Of a stretch of DNA of 44,874 nt, positions 26,730 through 34,619 are shown piece by piece. Origin of the DNA: an uncultured Azospirillum sp. GTDB taxonomy: Bacteria; Pseudomonadota; Alphaproteobacteria; RF32; CAG-239. The stretch's first letter is position 1, and every line of letters begins with the position of its first letter. The notes under the pieces were generated by a model that saw only the letters and a list, made by a program, of their open reading frames with translations, made no database searches and was not told the origin of the DNA. The stretch spans positions 1 to 44,874 of the forward strand of contig CABUBU010000013.1 of NCBI GenBank assembly GCA_902489795.1, given 5' to 3'. The position numbers and the translations under genes are program-made.

Positions 26730-26749
26730 AAAATATTTGCAAATAAAAA
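26730..26749. repeat. 20-bp direct repeat, left copy
   Basis: AAAATATTTGCAAATAAAAA, identical to 27478-27497. The two copies are 748 bases apart and enclose the AT-rich orphan gene with its operator. Each lies in the T-rich side of a leftward terminator. Confidence 0.85.
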
Positions 26750-26772
26750 ATGAGGAACCGTTGTCGGTTCCT
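26743..26772 (-). terminator. Terminator of the AT-rich orphan gene
   Basis: Read leftward, AGGAACCG and CGGTTCCT flank a four-base loop and lead to TCATTTTTTATTT. Confidence 0.8.
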
Positions 26773-26795
26773 TATTTAATTGAAAAAACTTATGG

Positions 26796-27365
26796 TCATT
26801 TTCTCCATCGATTGTTTTTATAATCAAAATCTTTTAACCAGTTTCTGCAATTGTCATTCGGGTGCAACAGACCATAATTCAGAGCTTCAATATTATTGTC
26901 CATATCCTTATAAGAATCTTGTAATGTTTCTATCACAGGATGCCCTTTCCATATTTTTCGAACAATATCGTAACCTTCTTTTAGGCCGCCTAAAAAGGCA
27001 CCATATATATATTGGTCCGGACCTCCCTGTCCGTTAATGCACATTCCGAGTCTGTGTGTGTAATTGTCATAACCGACAGCATTTACGGCGTCCATTTCCT
27101 GTTTAGCTGCATGTAATGTTCCGAAAGTTTCACCAACTCGATAAACCGGATTGGTTTCTAAAAATATATGTCTGGCATTTCTTGCAATCTTTTCTGCTAT
27201 TTGTTCTGAATATGGCTGATGAGGTGCTTGTGATGGGCTGACCGGTGGTTGGTAGTCCGGTGTATGCGTTTTTGTGGCATAAGAGGCCGGAATTGTGCCA
27301 TCCTGCACCAAATCGTTGATCCATTGCCGGGCGGCGTCTCGTACCCATTTGTTGTTATAATCCAT
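26796..27365 (-). CDS. AT-rich orphan protein of unknown function
   Basis: The 189-residue protein has no signal peptide. Its N-terminus (WVRDAARQWINDLVQDGTIP) is helical, a Pro/Ser/Gln-rich linker follows (about 33-52), and the C-terminal part has YDNYTHRLGMCINGQGG and a Gly/Lys-rich helix GAFLGGLKEGYDIVRKI. The Y/H..C..Q pattern recalls small phage- or effector-associated domains, but I cannot name one. The gene is clearly more AT-rich than its neighbours. It has a good AAGGA ribosome site, a paired palindromic operator and its own terminator, and lies between 20-bp direct repeats. Taken together it looks like an acquired, regulated cassette. Confidence 0.75.
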   Translation of the reverse strand: MDYNNKWVRDAARQWINDLVQDGTIPASYATKTHTPDYQPPVSPSQAPHQPYSEQIAEKIARNARHIFLETNPVYRVGETFGTLHAAKQEMDAVNAVGYDNYTHRLGMCINGQGGPDQYIYGAFLGGLKEGYDIVRKIWKGHPVIETLQDSYKDMDNNIEALNYGLLHPNDNCRNWLKDFDYKNNRWRK

Positions 27366-27396
27366 GTTATGTTCCTTAAGTGTTTATGTTAAAACC

Positions 27397-27449
27397 ATGT
27401 TACTTTTGTAACATTATATGTATAACATAAAATGTTACAAAAGTAAATG
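27397..27449. promoter_or_regulatory. Paired palindromic operator
   Basis: ATGTTAC-N4-GTAACAT is perfect at 27397-27414. A second, partly matching copy (ATGTTAC-N4-GTAA) starts at 27432; the centres are 35 bp apart. The two together also form a larger inverted repeat with 16-bp arms (27400-27415 and 27431-27446). It lies 32 bases upstream of the orphan gene's start, so a dimeric regulator binding there is likely. Confidence 0.7.
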
Positions 27450-27477
27450 CTTGATATACAAAACCGGTGGGTTCCTG

Positions 27478-27497
27478 AAAATATTTGCAAATAAAAA
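27478..27497. repeat. 20-bp direct repeat, right copy
   Basis: Identical to 26730-26749 (AAAATATTTGCAAATAAAAA). Confidence 0.85.
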
Positions 27498-27527
27498 CAG
27501 GCGGGGAAATTTCGTTTCCTCCGCCTG
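27493..27527 (-). terminator. Terminator of the META-domain lipoprotein gene
   Basis: Read leftward, CAGGCGG-x-GGAAA pairs with TTTCC-CCGCCTG around a short loop, then TTTTTATTT. Confidence 0.8.
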
Positions 27528-27562
27528 CCGCACCGGATGTCCGGGCAGATTTTCCGTTTGTA

Positions 27563-27946
27563 TTATTCCGGGTCGACCTGTTCGAATTTCAGCGTCGTGT
27601 CGCCGCCTTTCAGTACCAGGTTGCCGTCTTCAAAAGAAACGGTTTCGATGTTGCCGAGGTTTTTGAAATATTCGGTTTCCGCCTTCATCATCGGTTCCGG
27701 CGCTGCCATCATGGTCGAGCCGATGGCCGAAAACTTGATCTTGTCGCCGTTTAATTCATAGTTGCCGAAATAGCGGTTGACGGCCTGGCCGTAAAATTTG
27801 GGCGCTTCGGCGTCAAACGAGAGGGAAATTTCCATTCCTTCCGGCGCGTCGAGCAAAATATAATCGTTGCCTTTGATCTGCGAGGCCGGATCTTTGCTGC
27901 ACGCGGCCAGCATCAGGCCGAGAAAAAGAGCGCATAATTTTTTCAT
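27563..27946 (-). CDS. META-domain (HslJ-like) lipoprotein
   Basis: The 127-residue protein has a lipobox LAAC (Cys16) and a META-type domain: KFYGQAVNRYFGNYELNGDKIKF, a TMMAAPEPMMKAETEYF segment, and a final strand pair GNLVLKGGDTTLKFE. HslJ-like META proteins are envelope-stress or heat-shock lipoproteins of unclear activity. The start at 27946 follows AGGAGA; the frame runs 31 codons further upstream without a ribosome site. It is a single-gene unit. Confidence 0.88.
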   Translation of the reverse strand: MKKLCALFLGLMLAACSKDPASQIKGNDYILLDAPEGMEISLSFDAEAPKFYGQAVNRYFGNYELNGDKIKFSAIGSTMMAAPEPMMKAETEYFKNLGNIETVSFEDGNLVLKGGDTTLKFEQVDPE

Positions 27947-28153
27947 GTTTTCTCCTGTTATAAAATTGATACTCTTTCTATATATATACTTATTTTCTCT
28001 GCTTTCCAGCAAAAAATGCCGTCTCTGTCCGAAAATCAATTTTCACCGGCAGCGACTGGACCGTTGACCGCTTTGCCTTCCCGCCTTTCCGATCTGCAAA
28101 CGATGCAATTCCGGCAGATGTACCGCCCGTTTGCCCGCTTATGCGGCAGCCAT

Positions 28154-28189
28154 AAAAAAGCTCTCAAACCGGGCGGTCGGAGAGCTTTT
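28154..28189 (-). terminator. Terminator of the small helical protein gene
   Basis: AAAAAAGCTCTC and GAGAGCTTTT flank a 14-base loop; A and T runs on the two sides allow action in either direction. Confidence 0.8.
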
Positions 28190-28207
28190 GTTTTTTTAGA
28201 GAAAGAC

Positions 28208-28420
28208 TCAGTCGTTCTCAAAGAACGTGTCGCGGTCGATGCGGGCGTCCTGCAACAGTTCTTTCAAGACCGACAAACGTACTTTGCGTTCGTATTTGTC
28301 CATTTCCTGATCCTGTTGAAGGGCTGCAATTTGATCGCGTAATTCAGAGCAGTTCATATCTAAATATTCGTCTCTGATTTCGTCTTGGAGATAATCCAGC
28401 TCAATTTCACGTTTGCACAT
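28208..28420 (-). CDS. Small helical protein
   Basis: A 70-residue acidic, helical protein (LDYLQDEIRDEYLDMNCSEL, then a second helix of similar size) that could form a coiled coil. It ends just before a clear terminator, which supports it as a gene. The ribosome site is weak and no family is recognised. It is divergent from the porin operon. Confidence 0.6.
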   Translation of the reverse strand: MCKREIELDYLQDEIRDEYLDMNCSELRDQIAALQQDQEMDKYERKVRLSVLKELLQDARIDRDTFFEND

Positions 28421-28495
28421 AGTAGTTATTTTTAATAATTGTTTTCATACTTTCATTTTACAACGCTTGCATTTTTTTGTCCAGTAAATATTTTA

Positions 28496-28523
28496 TTGAC
28501 AGCGGAAAAATAGTCCTTAGACT
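28496..28523 (+). promoter_or_regulatory. Likely sigma-70 promoter of the porin operon
   Basis: TTGACA, 16 bases, TAGACT, 32 bases before the porin ATG. Confidence 0.65.
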
Positions 28524-28555
28524 GGCAGCAATAAGCAATAAACGGGGAAAATACG

Positions 28556-29668
28556 ATGAAAAAAGCAGCGATTGCGGCCGTTTGCACGGCTTTGATCAGT
28601 ACCGCGGCCGAGGCCGGGGAATGGACTTTTGAGGCAATGGGAAAGGCGCGGACGCTGTTTGGATACGGCCATCCCGATTCCCGCTATTCCTATCATCGGT
28701 CCCGCTATCATCTGCCGACGCGTTTCAACCTCAGCCTTCTGGCGCAATACAGTTTTGACGATTCCTATCAGCTGGGCGCCTACCTTGATCTGGCCTACGG
28801 TTTTGATCAGCAGCTGAAGGATTATAACCACGGTTCGTGGGGCGAAGAGGCATATTTGATTTTGGATGCGCCTTTCGGCCGGGTTGTCGGCGGTCAGAGT
28901 TACAATGCCGCTTACCAGCTCGGAGTCGGCGCGCCGGATGCTGGCGTTCTCGGCGTCAATCAGAGCGATCTGGTCAATTTTGTCGCCAACCCCAACTGGC
29001 AGCGCAACCGCCGCGGCACCGCCTACCGCACGCTCAATTCGACCGACATCAACACCGATGGCACCGCGCCCAAAATTACCTATATCAGCCCCGAGTTCGA
29101 CGGCACCATGTTCGGCCTGACTTTTGTGCCGGAAAGTTTCAGCCGCGACGGCCTGATCAGCCGTTATGCGCCTTATCACGATAAAGCCGGTTACATTGCT
29201 TCGGTTTATCATAACCGCGAACTGGGCAACGTCAGCTTGTCGGCCTCGCTTGCCGCCGCTCATTTTGAAGACATTGACGACGAGTTGTCGGCCGGTCTGA
29301 GCCTGTATTACAAAGGCTGGACTTTGGGCGGCGGCGTCCGTCGGACGTTCGTCAGTCACAAATATGCGGACATGAACGTGCGTTCTCCCCGCCGGCCGGA
29401 AGGGTTTGACGCTTATCGCGACGCCTGGGCGGCCAATATCGGCGTCGGCTATGAGATCGGTCCGGTCAAAACCGCGCTGACTTATTTTTATTCCAAGGCT
29501 GACGGCCGCGATTATGAAGACAAAATCGTGCAGCTTTCCGGCAGCTATCAGCTGAACCGGCATTTTGAGCTGCAAGCGGCGGTTGCCCGCGGCGAGTTTA
29601 AAGGATACGACGCGGCGGAAAGCAACGAAGGCTATGCCTTTGTCACCGGTATCGGCTTTAAGTTTTAG
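28556..29668 (+). CDS. Outer-membrane porin
   Basis: The 370-residue protein has a signal peptide (cleavage near 20, AAEA/GEW). The mature part is alternating aromatic/polar beta-strand sequence of porin length, ending in the outer-membrane signature phenylalanine (GIGFKF). Motifs such as RVVGGQSYNAAYQLG and PKITYISPEFDGTMFGLTFVP match the Gram-negative general porin pattern (an arginine-lined constriction and the 'YxSPxF G' strand). It should form a trimeric channel in the outer membrane. The response-regulator gene after it has its ribosome site over this gene's stop, so the two are coupled. Confidence 0.88.
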   Translation: MKKAAIAAVCTALISTAAEAGEWTFEAMGKARTLFGYGHPDSRYSYHRSRYHLPTRFNLSLLAQYSFDDSYQLGAYLDLAYGFDQQLKDYNHGSWGEEAYLILDAPFGRVVGGQSYNAAYQLGVGAPDAGVLGVNQSDLVNFVANPNWQRNRRGTAYRTLNSTDINTDGTAPKITYISPEFDGTMFGLTFVPESFSRDGLISRYAPYHDKAGYIASVYHNRELGNVSLSASLAAAHFEDIDDELSAGLSLYYKGWTLGGGVRRTFVSHKYADMNVRSPRRPEGFDAYRDAWAANIGVGYEIGPVKTALTYFYSKADGRDYEDKIVQLSGSYQLNRHFELQAAVARGEFKGYDAAESNEGYAFVTGIGFKF

Positions 29669-29677
29669 GAGATGCCC

Positions 29678-30298
29678 ATGGCCAAAATTCTGCTGATTTC
29701 CGCCAACGCCGTTTTTGCCGGGGATTTGAAGTCGCAGCTGGAGCGGCACCCGGATTGGGAAGTGCGCGAAGAATATGCACCGGACGGCGTTTTTGATGCC
29801 GCCGTGGTTGACGATGATACCGAAAAGCTGCGGAGACTGCACGAGAAACTGCTGCAAACGCCGTTGTTTTTGCTGTGGTCGGGAGAAACCGAACTGCCGG
29901 AAGACGAAGGTGTCCGTGTCGTGCGCAAGCCGTTTCGGCTGGAGACGCTGATCGATGCCCTGCATACGGCGGTCAACGCCGCGCCGCCGGCCGGCGGCGA
30001 ACTGACGCTATGCGGCTGCCGGCTTAATGTTGCCGCCCGGGAGGTGCGCTACTCCGACGATCGGGAGCCGGTCAAACTGACCGAGCGGGAAACGGCAATT
30101 CTGAAATATCTGTACAAGGCCGGCGACAAGATCGTCGGCAAGGCCGAACTGCTGGCGGAAGTGTGGGGCTATAATCCGGAAGCCACCACCCATACGGTGG
30201 AAACCCATATTTACCGTCTGCGCCAGAAAATCGAACGCTCGGAACAGGTTATTGTGACCGAAGACAACGGTTACAAGCTCAAAAAGGAAAACGCCTGA
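29678..30298 (+). CDS. Atypical OmpR-type response regulator
   Basis: The 206-residue protein has a receiver-like domain (about 1-110) and an OmpR/PhoB winged-helix DNA-binding domain (about 115-203; LTERETAILKYLYK, VWGYNPEATTHTVETHIYRLRQKI). The receiver is degenerate: the acidic pair after the first strand is ISANA, and the phospho-acceptor strand reads AAVVDDD. The conserved Lys in RKPF remains. It probably acts without normal phosphorylation, and no histidine kinase is adjacent. The start at 29678 has AGGAG six bases before it, overlapping the porin stop; the ATG at 29672 would leave no spacing. A target role in porin expression is an inference from the coupling. Confidence 0.85.
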   Translation: MAKILLISANAVFAGDLKSQLERHPDWEVREEYAPDGVFDAAVVDDDTEKLRRLHEKLLQTPLFLLWSGETELPEDEGVRVVRKPFRLETLIDALHTAVNAAPPAGGELTLCGCRLNVAAREVRYSDDREPVKLTERETAILKYLYKAGDKIVGKAELLAEVWGYNPEATTHTVETHIYRLRQKIERSEQVIVTEDNGYKLKKENA

Positions 30299-30324
30299 TC
30301 CCTGTTCGTGCAGGGATTTTTTTT
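30298..30324 (+). terminator. Terminator of the porin/regulator operon
   Basis: ATCCCTG, TTCGTG loop, CAGGGAT and a T run, starting inside the regulator's stop codon. Confidence 0.9.
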
Positions 30325-30333
30325 GTGCCGGCA

Positions 30334-31131
30334 TTATGCCAGAACGACGCCGACCGGTACATGGTCGGAAGGGCGTTCGTGTCCGCGGTATTCTTTTAAG
30401 ACAAAAGCGGACTGCAGCTGCGGCGCCAGCGCCGGACTGATCCAGACGTGATCCAGCCGCCGGCCTTTGTCGTTGGTTTGCCAGTTGGGGTTGCGGTAAC
30501 TCCACCAGGAAAAGACTTTTTCCGGTTCCGGCCGGCAGCGGCGCACGGCGTCGACCAATCCCGATTCCCGGTACCATTTCTGCAGTCTTGACGTTTCCGC
30601 CGGCGTGTGGGAAACGATTTTCAGAAGCTGTTTGTGGTTCCAGACGTCGTTTTCCGACGGGGCGACGTTAAAATCGCCGCAGACGAGCATTTTCCGTGTT
30701 ACTCCCTCTGCTTTGCGGCCGGCAAAATAGGCGTCCAGTTCTTCGATGAAAGCCAGCTTGCGGGCAAAGGCCGGATTGGCGGCCGGATCGGGCAGGTCGC
30801 CGCCGGCGGGGATGTAGATGTTGTGGATTTCGATTCCTTCCTCCGTCACCGCGCTGATGTGGCGGGCATCGGCTTTTCCCGCCCAGTCGAAACGGCGGAC
30901 GCCGGCCAGCGGACGGCGGGAAAGAATGGCCACGCCGTTGTAGCCGGCCATGCCGTAAAGGGCGACATGTTCAAAACCAGCCGCTTTGACGGCGGCAAAC
31001 GGAAAGTCTTCTTCTTTGGCTTTCACTTCCTGCAGGCAGACGACGTCGGGATTTTCTTTGCGCGCGATTCGTTCAAGCTCTGTCAGGCGGATGCGCAGCG
31101 AATTGACGTTCCAGCTTAAGATTTTAGTCAT
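30334..31131 (-). CDS. xth: Exodeoxyribonuclease III
   Basis: The 265-residue enzyme belongs to the exonuclease III / AP endonuclease family that cuts abasic DNA and trims 3' ends. Motifs seen are LSWNVNSLRIRL, CLQEVKA (metal-binding Glu), NIYIPAGG, GDFNVAP, RRLDHVW and the final SDHVPV. Its ATG overlaps the stop of lolA by one base (TAATG), so it is translationally coupled to it. Confidence 0.94.
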   Translation of the reverse strand: MTKILSWNVNSLRIRLTELERIARKENPDVVCLQEVKAKEEDFPFAAVKAAGFEHVALYGMAGYNGVAILSRRPLAGVRRFDWAGKADARHISAVTEEGIEIHNIYIPAGGDLPDPAANPAFARKLAFIEELDAYFAGRKAEGVTRKMLVCGDFNVAPSENDVWNHKQLLKIVSHTPAETSRLQKWYRESGLVDAVRRCRPEPEKVFSWWSYRNPNWQTNDKGRRLDHVWISPALAPQLQSAFVLKEYRGHERPSDHVPVGVVLA

Positions 31132-31742
31132 TAACGTCCTTTTTTGTTGTTAAGCGGATTGTTCTGTTTGCGGAAACGGAACAGGGAAACCGGCAGTTTT
31201 TCGTCGGTTTTGCTGCCGTAAAGGGAAACCGTCACTTCCACGCTCTGCGGATCGACGATTTTCCACTGCCTCAATTCAAACGGCTGGTTGTTGAACACCA
31301 GGGTAATCGGGCCGATGCCGCCTTTGGCATATTCCAGGGTGGCGATGGTGGTTCCCGAGTCCTGATAAAAATCGGTGATTTTAATGTTTTTGCCGTCGAT
31401 TCGGATATCGTTGCCGAGGATCAGGCTGGCGGGAATGTCCTCATAGTCGATGTTGCTTACCTGGTCGAGGTCTTTGTCGTGATAAACGATAAAATCGCCG
31501 TTGCCGACGATCAGCACGTTGGTCGGCGCGCCGTATTCCATGCGGATTTTGTTCGGTTTTTCAATCCACAGTTTTCCTTCGGCGACGTTGCCGTTGCTGG
31601 CGTTCTGCACAAAACGCGCGGTGAGCGTTTTGACCGAGTTGAGATAGTTTTCGATTTTTCCGATGTCGCTGCTGGTCGGCACGGCGGCGTTTGCGGCCGG
31701 CAGCCACAGCAGAAAGGCCGTGGCGGCGTATAAAATCTTCAT
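31131..31742 (-). CDS. lolA: LolA-like periplasmic lipoprotein carrier
   Basis: The 203-residue protein has a signal peptide (cleavage near 19, PAANA/AVP) and the LolA beta-barrel features: a helix IENYLNSVKTLTARFVQ, GKLWIEKPNKIRMEY and VYHDKDLDQVS. LolA carries lipoproteins across the periplasm to LolB, fitting the several lipoproteins in this window. The gene is first of a pair with xth. Confidence 0.88.
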   Translation of the reverse strand: MKILYAATAFLLWLPAANAAVPTSSDIGKIENYLNSVKTLTARFVQNASNGNVAEGKLWIEKPNKIRMEYGAPTNVLIVGNGDFIVYHDKDLDQVSNIDYEDIPASLILGNDIRIDGKNIKITDFYQDSGTTIATLEYAKGGIGPITLVFNNQPFELRQWKIVDPQSVEVTVSLYGSKTDEKLPVSLFRFRKQNNPLNNKKGR

Positions 31743-31922
31743 TCCTTTGTCCTTATAAAACCTGTTTGAATTAAAACTAAAGATAAATATAATTGACTTA
31801 TGCGGACATTACAACCTTTTTGCTCGCCGTTTCCGCAAAAGGCGCTTTTTTAAGGCGGCCGAAGGTTTTCCGCGGCGGACGATAAACTTGCAAAGAATTA
31901 TTCTTTTCGTCTAAAAATTGTC

Positions 31923-31931
31923 TGTGGATAA
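31923..31931 (-). promoter_or_regulatory. DnaA-box match
   Basis: TGTGGATAA on the plus strand is a perfect DnaA box (TTATCCACA) on the minus strand, in the 550-base gap between lolA and nrdD. Confidence 0.5.
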
Positions 31932-32028
31932 AAGGGCGGCGGGTGGTCCGCGGCCGCAAACTGCTTGTGTATATTAACTTTTTTAATAAATGTTTGTTTT
32001 TGTGACAAAAAGAGTTTTTTGCGAAATT

Positions 32029-32037
32029 TTATCCACC
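32029..32037 (+). promoter_or_regulatory. Near-perfect DnaA-box match
   Basis: TTATCCACC differs from the consensus TTATCCACA at one base and lies 106 bases from the perfect box. The gap is otherwise AT-rich with no gene. Confidence 0.4.
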
Positions 32038-32192
32038 AGAGGGCAAAAAAATTTTTTCCCGCTTTCTAAAGGCATACCTTATGTCAAGAGCAAAAAGGGG
32101 ACAAAGGCAAATTTTTCCGGCTTGATGAAACCGCGGCTTTGTTGCAGTATCTAAAGCATGTCATCTGACCGATTCATGCTGTAAAAAAGAAA

Positions 32193-32220
32193 TTGATAAA
32201 AAGTTGTGTAATACTAGATA
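32193..32220 (+). promoter_or_regulatory. Likely nrd promoter
   Basis: TTGATA, 16 bases, TAGATA. The -10 overlaps the first NrdR-like box. Confidence 0.5.
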
Positions 32221-32257
32221 TAGATGCTTTTACTTTTTGTTAAACTATATATGGTAG
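32211..32257 (+). promoter_or_regulatory. Tandem NrdR-like boxes
   Basis: ATACTAGATATAGATG (32211-32226) and AAACTATATATGGTAG (32242-32257) resemble the NrdR box (core CTATATATAG). They are exactly 31 bp apart, about three helical turns, the usual spacing for NrdR sites. They lie 36-82 bases before nrdD and overlap the likely -10, which suits repression. Confidence 0.75.
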
Positions 32258-32292
32258 ATCGAAATTGAGTTAACCACTAGCCACGGGAAGGA

Positions 32293-34356
32293 ATGTCAAA
32301 AGCGATGTCCGAAGAAAAGTACAGCGTTTCCAAAGCCAAGGAGACCAAAATCGCCAATGTGATCAAACGGGACGGCACCATGGTTCCGTTTGACAGCGAC
32401 AAAATTTATAGCGCAATCCGCAAAGCGGGCGAATCAACCGGCGAGTTCGGCGAACAGGAGAGCTATCTGCTGACGGCTCAGGTTCTGAAAGTGCTGGAAC
32501 ACAAATTTACGGAAACTCTGCCGACGATAGAATGTATTCAGGACGTGGTCGAGCAGGTGCTGATTTCCGCTAACTATTTCACCACCGCCAAGGCTTATAT
32601 CCTTTATCGCGAACAGCGCCACCGCCTGCGCGGCGAAAAAAAGGTAATGGTTGATGTCGAGAGTTCAATCAACGAGTATCTGGAAAAACTGGACTGGCGC
32701 GTCAACGCCAACGCCAATCAGGGGTATTCCAACGGCGGTTTGATTTTAAACGTCTCCGGCAAAGTTACCGCCAACTACTGGCTGAGTCATGTTTATCCGG
32801 CGGAAGTCGGAGAAGCCCACCGCAACGGCGACATTCATATTCACGATTTGGACATGCTGGCCGCCTATTGTGCCGGCTGGTCGCTGAAAAACCTGCTGCA
32901 CGAAGGCTTCAACGGCGTCCCCGGCAAAGCCGAGGCCGGTCCGGCCAAGCACCTGTCGGCAGCTGTCGGCCAGATGGTCAATTTTATGGGCACGCTGCAA
33001 AACGAGTGGGCCGGCGCGCAGGCTTTTTCTTCGGTCGATACCTACCTGGCGCCTTATGTTCGGGTTGATAATTTGAACTATGAGCAGGTCGAACAGGCTT
33101 TTCAGGAATTGATTTACAACCTGAACGTTCCTTCCCGCTGGGGATCGCAGACGCCGTTTACCAACTTTACTTTTGACTGGGTATGCCCGGAAGATCTGCG
33201 CGACAAGCATCCGCTGATTGCGGGTGTTGAGCAGCCGTTTACCTACGGCGACCTCAAGCCGGAAATGGATATGATTAACAAAGCCTATATCAATGTCATG
33301 ATGAAAGGCGATATCAAGGGGCGGCCGTTTACTTTCCCGATTCCGACTTATAATATGACGCCGGATTTCCCCTGGGAAGATGAAAACACCGAGCTGTTGT
33401 TTGAAATGACGGCCAAATACGGTCTGCCTTATTTCCAGAACTTTATTAACTCGACCCTGAAGCCGGGGCAGATTCGCTCCATGTGCTGCCGTCTGCAGCT
33501 CGACCTGCGCGAACTGCTGGCCAAAGGCAACGGCCTGTTCGGTTCGGCCGAGCAGACCGGCTCCATCGGTGTCGTTACTTTCAACTGCGCGCGTCTGGGC
33601 TTTGTTTACAAAAACAACGAAGCCGGCCTGTTTGCCCGCGTCGACGAACTGATGAATATTGCCCGCACTTCGCTGGAGCTTAAACGTAAGCTGATTCAGC
33701 GTCTGATCGATAACGGTCTGTATCCTTATACCAAGCGTTATCTCGGTACGCTCCGTAATCACTTTTCGACCATCGGTGTCAACGGCATCAACGAAATGAT
33801 TATGAACTTCACCGACGGCAAGCATGACATTACTGACGAATGGGGGCGCGCCTTTGCCGAAAAATTCCTGGATTATATTCGTGATAAAATGGTCAAAATT
33901 CAGGAGGAAACCGGCCATATGTACAACCTTGAGGCCACTCCGGCGGAAAGCGCCACCTACCGCTTTGCCCGCGAAGACAAAAAGCGCTTTGTCGGCATCA
34001 TTCAGGCGGGCACAAGCGAGAACCCCTATTATACCAACTCTTCGCAGCTGCCGGTCGGCTTTACCGACGATCCGTTCGAGGCGTTGGAGCTGCAGGCCGA
34101 TCTGCAGTCGAAATATACCGGTGGCACGGTGTTGCATCTTTATATGGGGCAGCGCGTGTCTTCGGCCAAGGTTTGCCGTGACATTGTCAAACGCGTGCTG
34201 ACCAACTACCGTTTACCGTACATTACCATCACTCCGACTTTTTCCGTTTGCCCCAAGCACGGTTACATTTCCGGAGAACATAAATACTGCCCCTTCTGCG
34301 ACGAAGAGAAAATGGCAGAAAAAAGAAGAGCCGCAGCCTCATCCGAAGTTGCATAA
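32293..34356 (+). CDS. nrdD: Anaerobic ribonucleotide reductase, large part (no glycyl-radical segment)
   Basis: The 687-residue protein has an ATP-cone domain (about 20-110, IKRDGTMVPFDSDKI) and the class III reductase barrel: HIHDLDMLAAYCAGWSLKNL with a likely catalytic Cys, SRWGSQTPFTNFTFD and the MCCRLQLD motif. The C-terminal zinc site is CPKH (653-656) and CPFC (666-669). The protein stops 18 residues later, before the glycyl-radical loop that normally follows in the same chain; that loop is in the next gene. It reduces ribonucleoside triphosphates to DNA precursors without oxygen. ATG at 32293 lies directly after AAGGA; the ATG at 32305 is also possible. Confidence 0.93.
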   Translation: MSKAMSEEKYSVSKAKETKIANVIKRDGTMVPFDSDKIYSAIRKAGESTGEFGEQESYLLTAQVLKVLEHKFTETLPTIECIQDVVEQVLISANYFTTAKAYILYREQRHRLRGEKKVMVDVESSINEYLEKLDWRVNANANQGYSNGGLILNVSGKVTANYWLSHVYPAEVGEAHRNGDIHIHDLDMLAAYCAGWSLKNLLHEGFNGVPGKAEAGPAKHLSAAVGQMVNFMGTLQNEWAGAQAFSSVDTYLAPYVRVDNLNYEQVEQAFQELIYNLNVPSRWGSQTPFTNFTFDWVCPEDLRDKHPLIAGVEQPFTYGDLKPEMDMINKAYINVMMKGDIKGRPFTFPIPTYNMTPDFPWEDENTELLFEMTAKYGLPYFQNFINSTLKPGQIRSMCCRLQLDLRELLAKGNGLFGSAEQTGSIGVVTFNCARLGFVYKNNEAGLFARVDELMNIARTSLELKRKLIQRLIDNGLYPYTKRYLGTLRNHFSTIGVNGINEMIMNFTDGKHDITDEWGRAFAEKFLDYIRDKMVKIQEETGHMYNLEATPAESATYRFAREDKKRFVGIIQAGTSENPYYTNSSQLPVGFTDDPFEALELQADLQSKYTGGTVLHLYMGQRVSSAKVCRDIVKRVLTNYRLPYITITPTFSVCPKHGYISGEHKYCPFCDEEKMAEKRRAAASSEVA

Positions 34357-34395
34357 ACATCAACATTATGATACAATTAAATTTGGAGAAGAGAA

Positions 34396-34605
34396 ATGAC
34401 AGTTGTAAATATCAATGACGTAAAACTGAGCGACGAAGAAAGACAGCCCTGCGAAGTATGGACCCGGGTTATGGGCTATTTGCGTCCGGTATCCGAATTC
34501 AACAAAGGCAAGAAATCTGAATTCTATGCCAGACAGTATTTCACCGAAGGCAAAGCGGTTGAAGGCTGCGGCTGTGCAACTTATACCAATATTGCTGCCG
34601 AATAA
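34396..34605 (+). CDS. Stand-alone glycyl-radical subunit of anaerobic ribonucleotide reductase
   Basis: This 69-residue protein carries the glycyl-radical signature of class III reductases, RVMGYLRPVSEFNKGK (24-39), with the radical glycine at Gly27, then EFYARQYF, and two closely spaced Cys near the end (GCGC). In most NrdD proteins this segment is the end of the long chain. Here three in-frame stops (TAA, TGA, TAA) separate it from nrdD and it has a strong ribosome site (GGAGAAGAG), so it is a real gene and not a frameshift. It should dock into the NrdD barrel after activation by NrdG, much as the free glycyl-radical protein YfiD/GrcA serves pyruvate formate-lyase; this is an inference. 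Confidence 0.88.
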   Translation: MTVVNINDVKLSDEERQPCEVWTRVMGYLRPVSEFNKGKKSEFYARQYFTEGKAVEGCGCATYTNIAAE

Positions 34606-34619
34606 GTTTATTTACGGCA

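Noticed and set aside
31974..31986. CtrA site (TTAA-N7-TTAA)
   Set aside because: The spacing between the TTAA halves is five, not seven.
32193..32206. FNR box before nrdD (TTGAT...)
   Set aside because: Only the first half fits; the second half is AGTTG instead of ATCAA.
31743..32292. Replication origin
   Set aside because: Two DnaA boxes in an AT-rich gap are too few, and none of the usual origin neighbours is present.
32746..34137. 463-codon open frame on the minus strand
   Set aside because: Antisense shadow of nrdD.
34354..34396. Frameshift or sequencing error splitting nrdD
   Set aside because: The two parts are in the same frame with three stops between them, and the small gene has its own strong ribosome site.
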